From: Marchantia polymorpha subsp. ruderalis
Lineage: Eukaryota; Streptophyta; Marchantiopsida; Marchantiales; Marchantiaceae
Length of the DNA stretch: 64,000 nucleotides
Assembly (NCBI GenBank): GCA_037833965.1
Contig: AP031352.1
Span: 10,892,501-10,956,500, forward strand
Direction of reading: 5' to 3'
In this document: piece by piece, positions 12,814 through 23,559 of the stretch
Layout: every line of letters begins with the position of its first letter
Position numbering within the stretch: the first letter of the stretch is position 1
Program-made: the position numbers and the translations under genes
The notes under the pieces: generated by a model
Told to the model about the DNA's origin: nothing
The model's input: only the letters and a program-made list of their open reading frames with translations
The model's database searches: none

Positions 12814-13920
12814 CTACCAGTCCTCAGCTCGACTGCGCAGTCCCAAACGCCGCAACACCGCGAAAACCTCCGTCTCAAGGGTGGCCATGGTGTCCCGCGA
12901 CCGCGACAGAAAAGAGTCTAGCTTCTTCGCCACTCGCCGCCGACTCCGACTGTCACCTGCCAACAACCCGGCTGCACGAAGCTCTAACTCGCGCAGTGTG
13001 AGTTTCTCCTGCGCCGCCACTTCCCAGTGAGCGTAGCCCCTGAGACAGTGGGTGACTCGCCTCGCCATCTCTTCCTTCGTGCGATCTGCCGCCGGCCGGC
13101 GATCGTCTTCAACTACAACCAACTGCAATTCGGCCTCCGCACGCTGTGCTCTCAATTCCCCGCACTCGGATTGTAGTCTGCGGATTAATTCCTCATCCGC
13201 CTGTCGTGCGAGCTGACACTGCTCTAACAACCGTGTTTGTCGCACGAGCTCCTTTGACAAAATTTGATTCTGAGCCTGCTCAGAATCCAGCGCCTCTGTG
13301 AGCTTCGCCTTCTCCTTGGTGAACTCTTCCAGCTTCTCGTCCTTCGTCTTGTCGAAGTGTTTGTACAACTTCCTATTGAAGTTGTAGTGACCCCACAGGC
13401 ACTCATGCTTCTCCCGCAGATCCTTAAGTTTCCGGTCCACACGGGCCAACAACTTGCTGGTGTGGACTTTAGTGCGATTTCGCCTACGCACTAACTCGAC
13501 GTAGGACCCAGGCTGGCGAGGGTTCGCGTACTTCTCCATCTTGCGATCCAGGTACCTCAGCAAAGGTACTACCTGCTCACAGAGCGCCGTCGTCGGCGCG
13601 CCTACCATTTCCTCCTCCTCCTCGGTGGATCCCGATCCCGACACTGATTCCGTGAATCCTCCTTCTTCGTCATCTTCCGAATTGAGGATTTCGGTCGCCA
13701 TTGAATTCGTCGGCGACAGGCCTGTGCGGGGCTGCGAGATGTCTGCGTCCTTTGCCGCCGCTGGCGCTCCTACAGCCTTGCTGCTTCCTGCTAAAATGTC
13801 CAAGGCGGTGGGTGAATGCGGCCGTGCCGAATTCACATCGTCCGCCTGTCCCTGTCCCGCCGCGACTGTAACCTCCTCGCCGCCGGCGTCTACCGCCGAA
13901 GGCGATCGTGCGGAATGTAC
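12814..13920 (-). CDS. Coiled-coil protein frame of unknown function (possibly element-encoded exon)
   Basis: The frame is open from 13920 to a stop at 12814, but it has no ATG near its 5' end. The nearest start-like codon is GTG at 13836, so it is probably a downstream exon or a fragment. The N-terminal third is acidic and low in complexity (EDDEEGG, EEEEEM). From about residue 100 of the GTG-initiated version it is predicted to be long alpha-helical coiled coil, with many charged residues and heptad leucines (for example KLKDLREKHECLW, RLLEQCQLARQADEELIRRL). There is no enzymatic motif. It lies downstream of the frame at 14402-15790 on the same strand, with palindromic repeats between them. 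It could be a gag-like structural protein of an unclassified element or part of a host gene. Confidence 0.5.
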   Translation of the reverse strand, partial: VHSARSPSAVDAGGEEVTVAAGQGQADDVNSARPHSPTALDILAGSSKAVGAPAAAKDADISQPRTGLSPTNSMATEILNSEDDEEGGFTESVSGSGSTEEEEEMVGAPTTALCEQVVPLLRYLDRKMEKYANPRQPGSYVELVRRRNRTKVHTSKLLARVDRKLKDLREKHECLWGHYNFNRKLYKHFDKTKDEKLEEFTKEKAKLTEALDSEQAQNQILSKELVRQTRLLEQCQLARQADEELIRRLQSECGELRAQRAEAELQLVVVEDDRRPAADRTKEEMARRVTHCLRGYAHWEVAAQEKLTLRELELRAAGLLAGDSRSRRRVAKKLDSFLSRSRDTMATLETEVFAVLRRLGLRSRAEDW

Positions 13921-14050
13921 CTACGCGGGGTGTGATTGTGCATCGCGCGCACGAATTTCACCCTGCGGACAGTCAATCCGCTCCTCCGTTAGGTCCCGCT
14001 CCACCGATCGGTCCTGCTCCACCCTTAGGTCATGCGCCAGGGATGCGTCC

Positions 14051-16636
14051 GGCCTATGCGTAGGCGCAATTCTCGGCGCTTCTTCCGCCGAGGGCGCAGC
14101 GCCGAAGGCGGCCCGCCCGATGTCCCTTGGCCCGAAGGTCCTTCCGCCGAAGGCGCACCTTTCGGCGGATTTTCCGTCCAAGGCGCGGCTCCCGCCGGCT
14201 CTCTGTTTGTATCTCGGTGGTCCGAAGGCCCTGGCGCCGAAGGCGCATATCCCGACGATCTCACCGCCGGAGGGCCTTGCCTCGAAGGCCCTTGAGCCGA
14301 AGGCGGTTCTTCCGCCGGCTCCTTCCCTTTCCTGCGTTGCACTGGGGGTGAGTCCTGCCTATGCGTAGGCACTCGCCTATGCGTAGGCGAACTTTCTCCG
14401 CCTATGCGTAGGCGAAAGTCTTCGTCCGCAAGGGGTCGCCTATCCACAGGAGTCGCCTATGCGTAGGCGGCACACTCATCCGCGCCGCACGTTGTAGCTC
14501 CTGACCCGAAGGTCGTCTCACCTCCGCCGAAGGCGTAGGGTGGTCCACTGACCCCTCGGCCGTCCGCGCAGTCCCATCCTTCTCTGGGGATGGACTTCCC
14601 TTCTCTGTGGCGATCGTCGCCGTTTCCGCGCTGGTGGCAGGTAACAAAAGCCTGCGCGCCTTTTGCTTCGGCCGGCTGCAGATCTCGTGCAGTGGCCGCT
14701 TCCGGGTGAGAGCAGCTGATTCTTGCTGTTGCTCCTTCTTCGGTTTCTCTCTCCATCTCCGCTTCCGCGGCACTCGCGCTGCGGATGTGTCTCTCCCCGC
14801 ATCCTGTTGACCCGGTGGAGTGGAAGTCGGAGAGTCCTCCGCGTCTGTGTCGACTTCGTTATCCCGCACATACCTCCCGGGATGGTCGACTGACAATGGC
14901 GGAAATCGAGCACGCTCGGCCGCGGTTAAGCAATTCATCGACCGATAAAAGTTTATCAAGAAGGGGGAGAGGTGATTGAGTGTTCCTCCCCGCTCCTCAA
15001 ACGCATGCTGTCGCATCACCCTATGCAGGATACGCGACCAGTGAACTAGAGCTCCAACCAATGTGAGCTCCACGAAGGACACCTGCCACAACGTGATGTA
15101 CGTAGTGCGGTGCGGCTGCAAGAGTTGCAGCAGCGCCATCGCTACGGTCATGCGGAAACGATCTTTGTAGTCCCGGGTCCTGTACCTATTCTTGGAGGAC
15201 CTCTCCCGCTTGAACAATTCCACAAAGGAGGCTTCGTCTGACTTCGATACCTTGACGCTCTCACTGTCGAACAGGAGGTACCCGTCCTCACCTGCACACC
15301 TTCCCAATGCCTGTCCCCAATCGTGGACAGTCCATCGATCTACGTGCGGACGGAATCCGCGCGTAGGTTGTCGTTCCTCGTCCAACCATTCTCGCACCAT
15401 GTCTGCGCACACGTAATTCCATCCCCACAGCAAGAATTTGAGTTTCCTCGCAAGCCGGTCCTCAAAAGCACGCAACCCATTCTGCGGGAGCTTGAGTGGC
15501 ATCATCCGCAGCTTCACCGATGTCGACATCGCGTTCTTGAAATTGGTTTGCGCACCTCTCTCTCTGCTATGCCCGAGCCTCTTGCTCGCGGTTCTGTTTC
15601 CTCTGCAAACTCTAATCTCTCTCAATTCCAAATGTCGCGCACTCAATTCTCTCCCTGCCACCGGGTAACTCTCTGCGCGGTGGTGTCTAGAACGTCTCTC
15701 AGCTAGAAGGTGGACGCGCGCAGCTCGCACAAGGAATTGAAATCGCAAATTCAAGAATGGGGTGTACTCTGTCCGCTCGTAGGGTGTCATGGTAGGCTCT
15801 CGGTCGTGAAAGCCGAATCACTTGATGGCTGCGCCGGCTCCGAGGTATAACGGCCTTCTCTCTCACGCGCGGCTTCACGCTCCGCCGACGCGCCTTCACT
15901 CACACGCTCGAATTGGCAATTTGAACTCCGCCAGCGTACTACGCCGCGGCCATGGTAGCGTAGCGCCGAAGGCGGATTTCTTGCCGACGCGCTACATTCA
16001 TCCGTACTTCGACTTGGCTAGTCCCACTCCTCCGAAGGCGTTCGTCGGCGTAGAGGACAAAAACCAAACTCCCTTCTGCGTAGGCGGAATCCCCGGCGGA
16101 GTTTCCGCCGGCGTCGAAATCCATCCGCCTGTGCGTAGACGCTCGCCTATGCGTAGGCGAAATCCGTCCGCACCCAAGACGCTCGTCCGCGCAGGTCCCT
16201 CGCCGTAGGCGTAGCGCCGAAGGCGGCTGTGCCGAAGGCGTTGACCGCGGTCAACGGACTCCGTCCAGTCTGTCCATCTCTCTCGCCTCTCCGTCGGCGC
16301 TCTTGTCTCCGAAATCCCGACCGGCCGAAGGCGCATTCGTCCATTCCGTCCGTACGGTCCGTACGGATTTCGTTACTTAGTTGGGTCTTCACCTAATCGT
16401 GATGCGCTGGCGCCGAAGGCGCCGTACAAATTCCAACCCCGAAGGCGGATTCTAGGGCCGAAGGCGGATTTCCCGCCGAAGCCGAAGCGCCTATGCGTAG
16501 GCGATTTCCGTCCGCCTATGCGTAGGTGCAAGTTCTCTCGCCTATGCGTAGGCGGCAGTCTCGGCGGACTCCCCGCCGACGTCAAACCCATTTCGCCTAT
16601 GCGTAGGCAAACTTCCCTCGCCTATGCGTAGGCAAA
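14051..16636. repeat. Dispersed 16-bp palindrome CGCCTATGCGTAGGCG and gccgaaggc motifs
   Basis: Perfect or one-off copies of CGCCTATGCGTAGGCG occur near 14051, 14357, 14374, 14399, 14454, 16144, 16488, 16514, 16538, 16594 and 16618. Each can form a 6-bp stem with a TGCG loop. Between them lie many copies of the shorter GCCGAAGGC, also an inverted repeat around GAA. Spacing is irregular, often about 20-25 bp within clusters. The motif interrupts reading frames on both strands. Confidence 0.85.
14402..15790 (-). CDS. Unknown 462-residue protein, helical N-terminal domain and basic low-complexity tail
   Basis: This frame starts at an ATG. Residues about 90-300 look like a folded, helix-rich domain with aromatic and charged patches (KFLLWGWNYVCADMVREWL, WQVSFVELTLVGALVHW, NFYRSMNCLTAAERARF). 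The style recalls transposon-associated plant proteins, but I cannot name the family. The rest (about 310-462) is Arg/Lys/Gln/Pro-rich and dissolves into translated palindromic repeats. The frame stops inside a copy of the 16-bp palindrome, which reads AYA-stop in this frame. The end may therefore be repeat-imposed and not original. It sits upstream of the coiled-coil frame on the same strand. Confidence 0.5.
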   Translation of the reverse strand: MTPYERTEYTPFLNLRFQFLVRAARVHLLAERRSRHHRAESYPVAGRELSARHLELREIRVCRGNRTASKRLGHSRERGAQTNFKNAMSTSVKLRMMPLKLPQNGLRAFEDRLARKLKFLLWGWNYVCADMVREWLDEERQPTRGFRPHVDRWTVHDWGQALGRCAGEDGYLLFDSESVKVSKSDEASFVELFKRERSSKNRYRTRDYKDRFRMTVAMALLQLLQPHRTTYITLWQVSFVELTLVGALVHWSRILHRVMRQHAFEERGGTLNHLSPFLINFYRSMNCLTAAERARFPPLSVDHPGRYVRDNEVDTDAEDSPTSTPPGQQDAGRDTSAARVPRKRRWREKPKKEQQQESAALTRKRPLHEICSRPKQKARRLLLPATSAETATIATEKGSPSPEKDGTARTAEGSVDHPTPSAEVRRPSGQELQRAARMSVPPTHRRLLWIGDPLRTKTFAYA

Positions 16637-16655
16637 AGTCTTCGTATCTTTCGAC

Positions 16656-16750
16656 CGTCACAACTCCCTGAGGCCTGATCCGTTCTGGGCGTTCTTGGGC
16701 TCGTTAGAACCAGCGTGTCAAGCTCTTTCCAACGAGACCCTAACCAAGTC
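16656..16750. repeat. Hairpin module, copy 1 of 4
   Basis: The module contains gggctcgtta...(16697) paired with ttccaacgagaccc (ending 16740), then ctaaccaagtcaagg. The same layout, with hairpin arms ggtctcgttggaa and ttccaacgagacc, recurs at about 63254, 63553 and 63936. The upstream phrase of roughly cacaactc then tgatccgtt is also shared. Confidence 0.75.
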
Positions 16751-16760
16751 AAGGGGAATT

Positions 16761-18270
16761 GCATAGATTCTGAGGGATTCCTCTAGCGCCGAAGGCGTGG
16801 TGCCGAAGGTGGATTATGCGCCTTGCGCCGAAGGGGAACTCCTTCCGAGCCCATCGTTTAGGGCGGCGCCGGTTCCGAACATTGCGCCCAACTCCTGGAT
16901 TCTACGAGATTCTCCAAGATCATCCAATTTCACTCTATTTAAATGTACCGATGGCTATTTACACTGCTGCCGCGGTACAGTTTTCCAAAAATGTTTTAAA
17001 TTCCGCAAAAATACCAAAAGTGGGTTACCACACCTTCTTTCATACAAGTGAATGTATAGGATGTAAGAACTATATTGGCTCTTTAGTGGATTCTATTTGA
17101 CTTTCCTTTAGAGTAGTTTACATAAGAATTTACACTTACTCTTTCAGGTTGTTCCCACTGAGCATACCCTTTTCTTAATATTATTATATCATAAGCCACG
17201 CATACCTCAACCCTTTGGGTCGGTGGAATTTCAGTTGTTTCCTTATGTGGTCCAATCAAAGTGACAACCCATTCCGGGAAATAATGTGGTTATCCAAAGC
17301 TTGCAGCTCATGAAAGCAATATAGTACATGAACTCTTCTTTAGGGCCAGACTACAGTTGGTTGTAGTGTTTTTATGTCAAAGTAGATCTGAACTGTCAGT
17401 GGCTGGATGCAATGACGGCAGAAGTGAAGCTGAGTTGAACGAGAATCAATCTCAACGATTTATTGCCACTACTAACTCAAGATTCACTTGCTGCTGTATA
17501 AAAGTAACATTAGAGCAATGAGGTTAATGACTGCATGCCATGCAATGGATGTCAGGTGTTCCCTCTCAATCACTAATGTATCATGTGTCTCAACGGGTGT
17601 GGCTCCCATCTACTCAACGCACAAGGCATAATAGCTAATTCAGATGTGGATTAGGTTTATGTCTTGCTTCACGAGATTTTTACTTAAATTGTGTACTTTA
17701 ATTGTGTCAGCTACAGAATATTGTTCACTATCTAAGAAGAGTAAGTAGTTGCTCAAAGGCTGTACGAGGAGCTATATTACAGGTATAATGAGAAACAGAA
17801 ATTATTGCTCAATCGTCACATATCTGGCTGTGTGAACTGTTGCTTGCTCTTTCATTCCTTGCTCTTGCGGTTCTTACTAGTTGCTTCTGAATGTGAAAAT
17901 CTTTGGACTTGAAAACTGTCTGCAGGCACCTGTTAGTGACAGAGAATATAGCTACGCTGCCTGAAACACCTGGTCTTCTCGATCGGCTGAGATAATGATA
18001 AAGGAAGGAAAGAAAGAGGAACTTATGCCACATGAAGCTGATACTTGTGCTCCAATCAATGACCTCAAGTTTTCAAGTCTTCTATTAGACGTTACGTGTG
18101 AAATTTGTACAGTGTATGTATCTCTCTGAAGAGATTGTCTTCAAGAGACTTCAAGAGTTTCATAATCATAACAGGGCTTTGCAGTTGTTCTTACAGTTTC
18201 TCTCTTTTCTAGGATTCGCTTCTTGTTGTGACAGCTCTGATGGTGACAATCCTGACGTTCACGGTGCAGA
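16761..18270. other. No gene supported; spacer before the copia element
   Basis: Only short frames occur (16797-17100, 17809-18033, 18098-18286). The first 100 bases still contain gccgaagg motifs from the neighbouring block. I looked for a 5' LTR matching 23269 onward and did not find one. Confidence 0.4.
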
Positions 18271-18505
18271 TCGCGGGCGACGGTGATCACATGCGACATG
18301 AGTCGCGGGTGACGGTCTTTTCAATCGCGAACGACAATAGTCGCGGATGACAGCTATTTAAGTTGCGAGCGACGGTAGTCACGGGCGACGGGAGTTGCGG
18401 GTGACGAAAATTGCAATCGAAGGCAACATAAGTCGCGGGCGACAGTGGTCATGAGCGACTAGAGTCATAGGTGACGGGCGCTGAATCACGGACGACGGTG
18501 GTCGA
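18271..18505. repeat. Tandem array of a 16-bp unit (some 22 bp), consensus TCGCGGGCGACGGTAG
   Basis: About 13 consecutive degenerate units are seen. Most are 16 bp, and at least three carry a 6-bp insertion that lengthens them to 22 bp. The core GTCGCGGGCGAC is itself a near-palindrome (GTCGC/GCGAC). Differences between units are largely C-to-T or G-to-A changes. The array lies about 260 bp upstream of the copia gag start. Confidence 0.8.
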
Positions 18506-18766
18506 CATGCATGCGGACAATTCAAGCCAGACCGTTTTTTCTCCTAAAGATTCTGATTTGTGAAAGATTCCATCTTGGTATTGTAATATTTTGTTTGTGC
18601 ATATTTTGTTCCAAACAATCCTTGTCAGAATATACTCAAATTGAGTATCGTCGGAAAGCTCTTGACGTGATTAGTGCATCTTGACCATTTTCAGAAGCTA
18701 AAAATGCATCTGAAGGACAAAATTGACGCGGAAGCATATGTTGTCTTTAGTTTTTGTCGAACTTAG

Positions 18767-21700
18767 ATGGCATCGAAACAGGTTGGAGTAACATGGTATA
18801 ACATTCTTCCTCTTGATGGCCGAGGTGATTACTTGCTTTGGGAAAAACAAGTGAAAGGCAAGTTGAGATCTATGGGAATGTGCTTAGAGACAAACCAATG
18901 CACATTAAGAACATTTATTGGAGGGATGCACAAGAGCAAGTTGTCTACATTATGATAGGTTATTTAGAGACTTCCGTTATGAAGCAAGTTGATGAGTATT
19001 TTGAGGTTTCACAGCTTTTTGATGCCCTACATAAACGTTTTCTTCAAAAGGAAATATCACATGTGATGAACACATACATGAAGCTATTGAACTTCAGGTC
19101 GAGGCCCAGATCAAAAATTCAAGATCACATTCACGCTTACAGAGATTTGTTGGTAGATCTTCAAAGTATGGGAGATGAGCTTTCTAACATTAAGAAAGCT
19201 ATGCATCTCCTTCACTCATTGACTCTCTCCTACCAGACACTGTCAAAGATACTCCTCCATCGTGATAACAAGGCTGTCACTTACAACGAGATTGTAAGTG
19301 CTCTATTGGCGGACGAGGTAGAACAGGAGATGTTGTCATTCTCTCGCCCACTCATTTCAAATACTGCACTTATTGTGTCTCAAGTTTCATCGCAACCGTC
19401 GGATCTGAACAATTTGCAGCGTACATGATTCAAGCGACAAAGATCCAGATCCCCTAAGCGAAGGAGAGTTCAATTTCAAATTCCATCTCCTAACAAGAGG
19501 AACTTGAAGAACTTGGTGTGTGGGAGATGTGGCAAGAATGGCCACATCAAGAAGTACTGTAGGATGATAGTAAGAGATGCAAATGTTCCTCAAGTGGCGA
19601 ATGTTGCGGAACATCTTTACTCCGAAGAGGAAGACGTGTTTGCCAACGGTCTATGATGCCAGAGGTGAGCCCTCTCTAGTTCATCAACAGTTGTTGGTGA
19701 TGTATGGATTTTGAATAATGCTTGTTTTTATCACATTTGTTACATTAGAGAGTTCTTCTGAACAATCTCATGATCAAACGGTTCCGTTCTTATGGGAAAT
19801 GACCAACCTTGTAAGATTGAGGGTGTGGGATCTGTAAATATCCGCATGTTTGATGGTGTCAACCGAACACTAACACATGTTAGGTTTATACCTAACATGA
19901 GACAGAACTAGATCTCTCTTGGAGTGTTAGACTCACACGGCTTAGAGTGGAGCTCTAGGTAGAGCGTGTTAGATGTCAAATTCAGTGATAAAAAGGTTAT
20001 ACTTAGGGGATACAAGCACAATAATCTATTCTTACTAGAGGGCATCACAATTTGTGGAGAAGTTAACTTTATCCGATCTTGCGTCAAGATGTCTCGTTTA
20101 TGCCATTTCAAATTAGGCCATATGAGTGATAAATACTTTTCTCTTCTTGATGAGAGAAAAGTGTTACCGAGTTTGGGTAAAGTTGACTTCTCATTTTGTG
20201 AACATTGCATCATGGAAAAACATCATAAGCAAGCTTTTACTGTTGGAACTCATAATTCCACTGAGATATTGAAGTATGTACATAGTGACGTATGGGACCC
20301 ATCACCTATTGCCTCACTTTCAGGAAAGCTCTACTATGTATCTTTTATAGCTGATTACTCCAGGTATGTGTGGGTATATAATCTTACTCACAAGTATGAG
20401 GTGTTTCCCACCTTCAAAACTTGGCGCGTACAAGTTGAAACTCAGACGGGCAAGAGAGTAAAATATTTACGATCGGATAATTGCGGCAAAAATACTTCTG
20501 AGGAGTTTCAAATGTATTGTACAGAGTAGGGGATTACTCGTCACTTCACAACAATTTACACTCTCCAACAAAATGATGGTTCTGAAAGATTCAACAGAAC
20601 AGTGTTGGAAAAGGTGTGGAGTATGCTAAGCAAATCTGGTTTACCAGGAGAGTTCTAGGCCGAAGCCGTCAACACCGTAGTTTATTTGATAAACCTTTTT
20701 CCTTCTAGTGCAATCAATTTTTCCAGACTGTTTGAACTCAAGCATAAACGGATGGTGGATTATATTCGCTCGAAGGTTTTTGGTTGTACTGCTTATACTC
20801 TTACACCAAAGGAGCACAGGACTAAGTTAGACCCTACGTCCAAGAAATGTTGTTTTCTTGGATATGCTAGTGGAGTGAAAGATTAGACGCTATGGGATCC
20901 ACTAGCTCGTAAAGTGATTGTCAATAGAGATGTTTCTTTCAATGAACTTGGTTTATTGAAAGAGTGGGAGAATTCTAAGAGTCCTCGTATTGACAAGGGA
21001 AAATCTCCGGCCATGGATGTTGTTGTGGGGAGTTTGATCATTGTAACACTAATGATATGTCACAAGAAGGAGCACCGATGCATCAAGAACAGGAGTATTA
21101 TGAGCGAGTTATCGTTGATGAGTCTCTTGCAACAGTTTCAGACGATATTGATCAATGGAAAACATCTACTATGAGATCGCATCGTGCTAGTGGGCATGAT
21201 GAAAGGTTTGATGTATAAGCAAATTCATCCATTTTTGAAGATTGTAACTTTGATGTTGAAGATGGAGATGATATGGCGTTGATTTTGGAAGAAGGTGAAT
21301 CTTCTTCATACACGGAAGCTCAAGCTTGTTGATCGAAGCTCAAGATTCGGTCAACAAGCTTAAGTGGAATGCTGCTATGAAGCGGGAGATGGAATCCTTG
21401 ATTGACAATCAGACTTGTGAGCTGGTTGAACCTCATAAGGATCAAACACTGATTAATTCCAAGTGGGTGTATAAGCTGAAGTACAATCCATCAAGAGACG
21501 AGACAAGAATCTTCAAAGCTAGGCTGGTGGCTAGAGGTTTCACACAAGAGAATGACGTGGACTACAACAAAGTTTTTTCACTTGTAGCTTAGTATGCTAC
21601 AATTCGTCTGGTATTTGCACTAGTTGCAATATTTGATCTTGTTATGTATGAGATGGATGTGGTTACAGCCTTTTTTATGGATATTTAGAGTATGAGATCT

Positions 21701-22877
21701 ACATGAAACAACGTGTTGGTTTTGAGGTCAAAGGGAAAAAGAAGTTGGTTTGTAGATTGCTAAAATCATTGTATGGATTGAAACAAGCTCCTATGCAGTG
21801 AAGCACACGATTTGATGAGTTCATGAAGGCACAAGGTTTTTTACGAAGCGTGTATGATCCTTGTGTATACATGAAGAAGTTAAATGATGAGACGTTCAAT
21901 CTCATCATTCTTGTACTCTATGTTGACGACATGCTCATCCTGGCGAAAAACCAATCTGATGTTGATGAATGCAAAAATAAGTTAAAGTGTGCATTTAAGA
22001 TGAAGGATATGGGAAAGTCGAAGAGAATATCAGGCACGGAGATTCATAGGGATCATGAACAGAAGAGATTATGGCTGAGTCAATGCAAGTATGTTCGTCT
22101 TATACTTGACATGTTCAACATAGTCGATTTCAAAGGAGTATGCACTCCTTTGGCAGCACATTTCAAACTCTCCGCAGCTCAATGTACTACCGATGAGATG
22201 GAGAAAGGAAGATTGTCATGTGCTCCCTATGAACAAGAAGTACGCAGCCTCGTGTATTTGATGGTTTGCACTAGGCCGGATATTGCCACTGCGATGGGCA
22301 AGGTAAGGAGGTACATGTCAAATCCAAGGAAGGTTCACTGAGAAGCAGTGAAATGGATTATGAGATACTTGAAGAGTACTTTGGCATATGGCATACTGTT
22401 TGATGGTCTATTAAACGATGCCGAATCATTGTTTGGTTACGTTGATACAGACTGCTGATATGATCTAGATACAAGAAAATCTACAACTAGGTATGTGTTT
22501 ACACTCGGCAGTGGAAGCATTAGTTGAAGGTCTAGTTTGCAGAAATACGTAGCTCGGTCAACAACGGAAGCTAAATATGTGGCAGTTGCAGAAACGGAAA
22601 AGGAAGCTATTTGGTTGGATAGACTTATCATGGAAATGGGATTGAAGCAAGGCGTGATTAATCTTCAATATGATAGCTAGAGTGCTTACATTTGGCTGCG
22701 AACCAAGTCATGGATAGCAGAGTGAAGCACATCGATTTTAGATATCATTTTCATCAGACAAGTCGTGTCTGACAAAACAATTGAACTTGTCAAGATCGAC
22801 GCTAAACTCAATACAGTTGATGCTTTGACCAGAGTTATTCCTTTGGAGAGTTTCAGGGAACACTGTGTTATCATGTA
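18767..22877 (+). pseudogene. Copia gag-pol pseudogene
   Basis: Gag starts at 18767 (MASKQVG) and shifts frame by about 18860. A UBN2-type gag follows (18838-19428), then a zinc knuckle (CGRCGKNGHIKKYC, about 19514-19561). The protease active site reads WILNNAC at 19704-19724 in place of the family's WxLDSGC, so the catalytic Asp is lost. Integrase (19966-20660) keeps CHFKLGHM, a CEHC pair and the SDVWDP region. Reverse transcriptase (21326-22340) keeps KWVYKLKYNP, KARLVARGFTQ and the YVDDM catalytic box. RNase H (22340-22877) keeps RSTTEAKYVA. In-frame stops interrupt it repeatedly, for example near 20527, 20656, 20883, 21590, 21800, 22339 and 22457. It cannot encode a functional polyprotein. 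Confidence 0.9.
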
Positions 22878-22945
22878 GGTTGTGCATGGGGAACACATGT
22901 AGGATTTGCTAGCATAATAACTTTAGTTATCTCTTTACATATTTA

Positions 22946-23232
22946 CTCTATCTTGTGATGGCTACGGTTTAGCTCTAGTTAACTCTTGTGTAAAGAGGTA
23001 GCTTGTATTAAGTTTCTATCTAGAACTTCCCGCGGAGTAATTATATAGACTAATACTTAGTAATAGAAATCTCTAATACTTCTATGCAAGCAGGTTTCTA
23101 ATTTAACTCTTTATGTTATTACTCTATCCTTTTAGGGATACGGTCTAGTTCTAGTTAACTCTCGTGTGAAGAGGGGCCTTGTGTTAGGTTTCTGTCCAGA
23201 ACTTCCCGCTGAGTAATAATATAGATTATAGA
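22946..23232. repeat. Tandem duplication in the 3' untranslated region of the copia element
   Basis: The stretch from about 22946 to 23052 recurs from about 23122 to 23232. Shared anchors include ctagttaactc, gtgtgaagagg or gtgtaaagagg, and agaacttcccgc followed by gagtaat. The copies are roughly 176 bp apart and moderately diverged. The duplication sits between the RNase H end and the presumed 3' LTR. Confidence 0.75.
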
Positions 23233-23268
23233 GGTTATTGTTTTCTTAACACGAGTTTAGGGAGAGAT

Positions 23269-23490
23269 TGTTGAGGTTAACTCCGGTTAAGGAGTAACCT
23301 AAGGTTATAGCTATTTATAGCTAGATCTGTTGTTGGCTTTGGGTAGAAATATACCTCAAGGCTTCTACAACTTCAGATAGCATTTTTCAGTATTCTGTTT
23401 CAGTAAAGCTTCTCGTGCGCTTTAGCCATGGACGTAGCCCCTTAGGATGAACCACGTTATATGAGTGTGTCGTGTGTTTCTACTTGGCTT
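23269..23490 (+). repeat. Presumed copia 3' LTR
   Basis: It begins TGTTGAGG directly after a purine-rich tract (ttagggagagat), the expected arrangement of polypurine tract and LTR. No 5' LTR exists in the window to confirm it, and the end coordinate is approximate. Confidence 0.5.
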
Positions 23491-23559
23491 GAATGATTCC
23501 TCGTTTTACGTTTAGAAATGTATGGCAATATATATTCGCACAACACAACTTTATCAAAA

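Larger units (their letters stand above)
11813..16760 (-). mobile_element. GC-rich palindrome-studded block, candidate unclassified mobile element
   Basis: This block is much richer in GC than its flanks. It carries two long minus-strand frames (14402-15790 and 12814-13920), a 404-bp direct repeat at the low-coordinate end, at least eleven copies of a 16-bp palindrome, and many copies of gccgaaggc. A hairpin-containing module at 16656-16750 recurs three times at 63.2-64 kb with the same gccgaaggc motif, so the block is not unique. I found no reverse transcriptase, integrase or transposase and could not define LTRs, terminal repeats or target duplications. The mobile-element label rests on dispersed repetition only. 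Confidence 0.45.
18767..23490 (+). mobile_element. Degenerate Ty1/copia retrotransposon, 5'-truncated
   Basis: The domain order gag, protease, integrase, reverse transcriptase, RNase H is diagnostic for Ty1/copia. No 5' LTR or primer-binding site is visible upstream of gag. At the 3' side a purine tract near 23257-23268 precedes a TGTTGAGG LTR start at 23269. The 3' LTR end was not located; sequence similarity to the neighbouring gypsy fragment begins near 23560. Many stops and frameshifts show the element is dead. Confidence 0.88.

Noticed and set aside
14357-14469. Regularly spaced palindromes resembling a CRISPR array
   Set aside because: The setting is a plant genome, the repeats are only 16 bp, spacers are tiny and irregular, and no cas genes exist.
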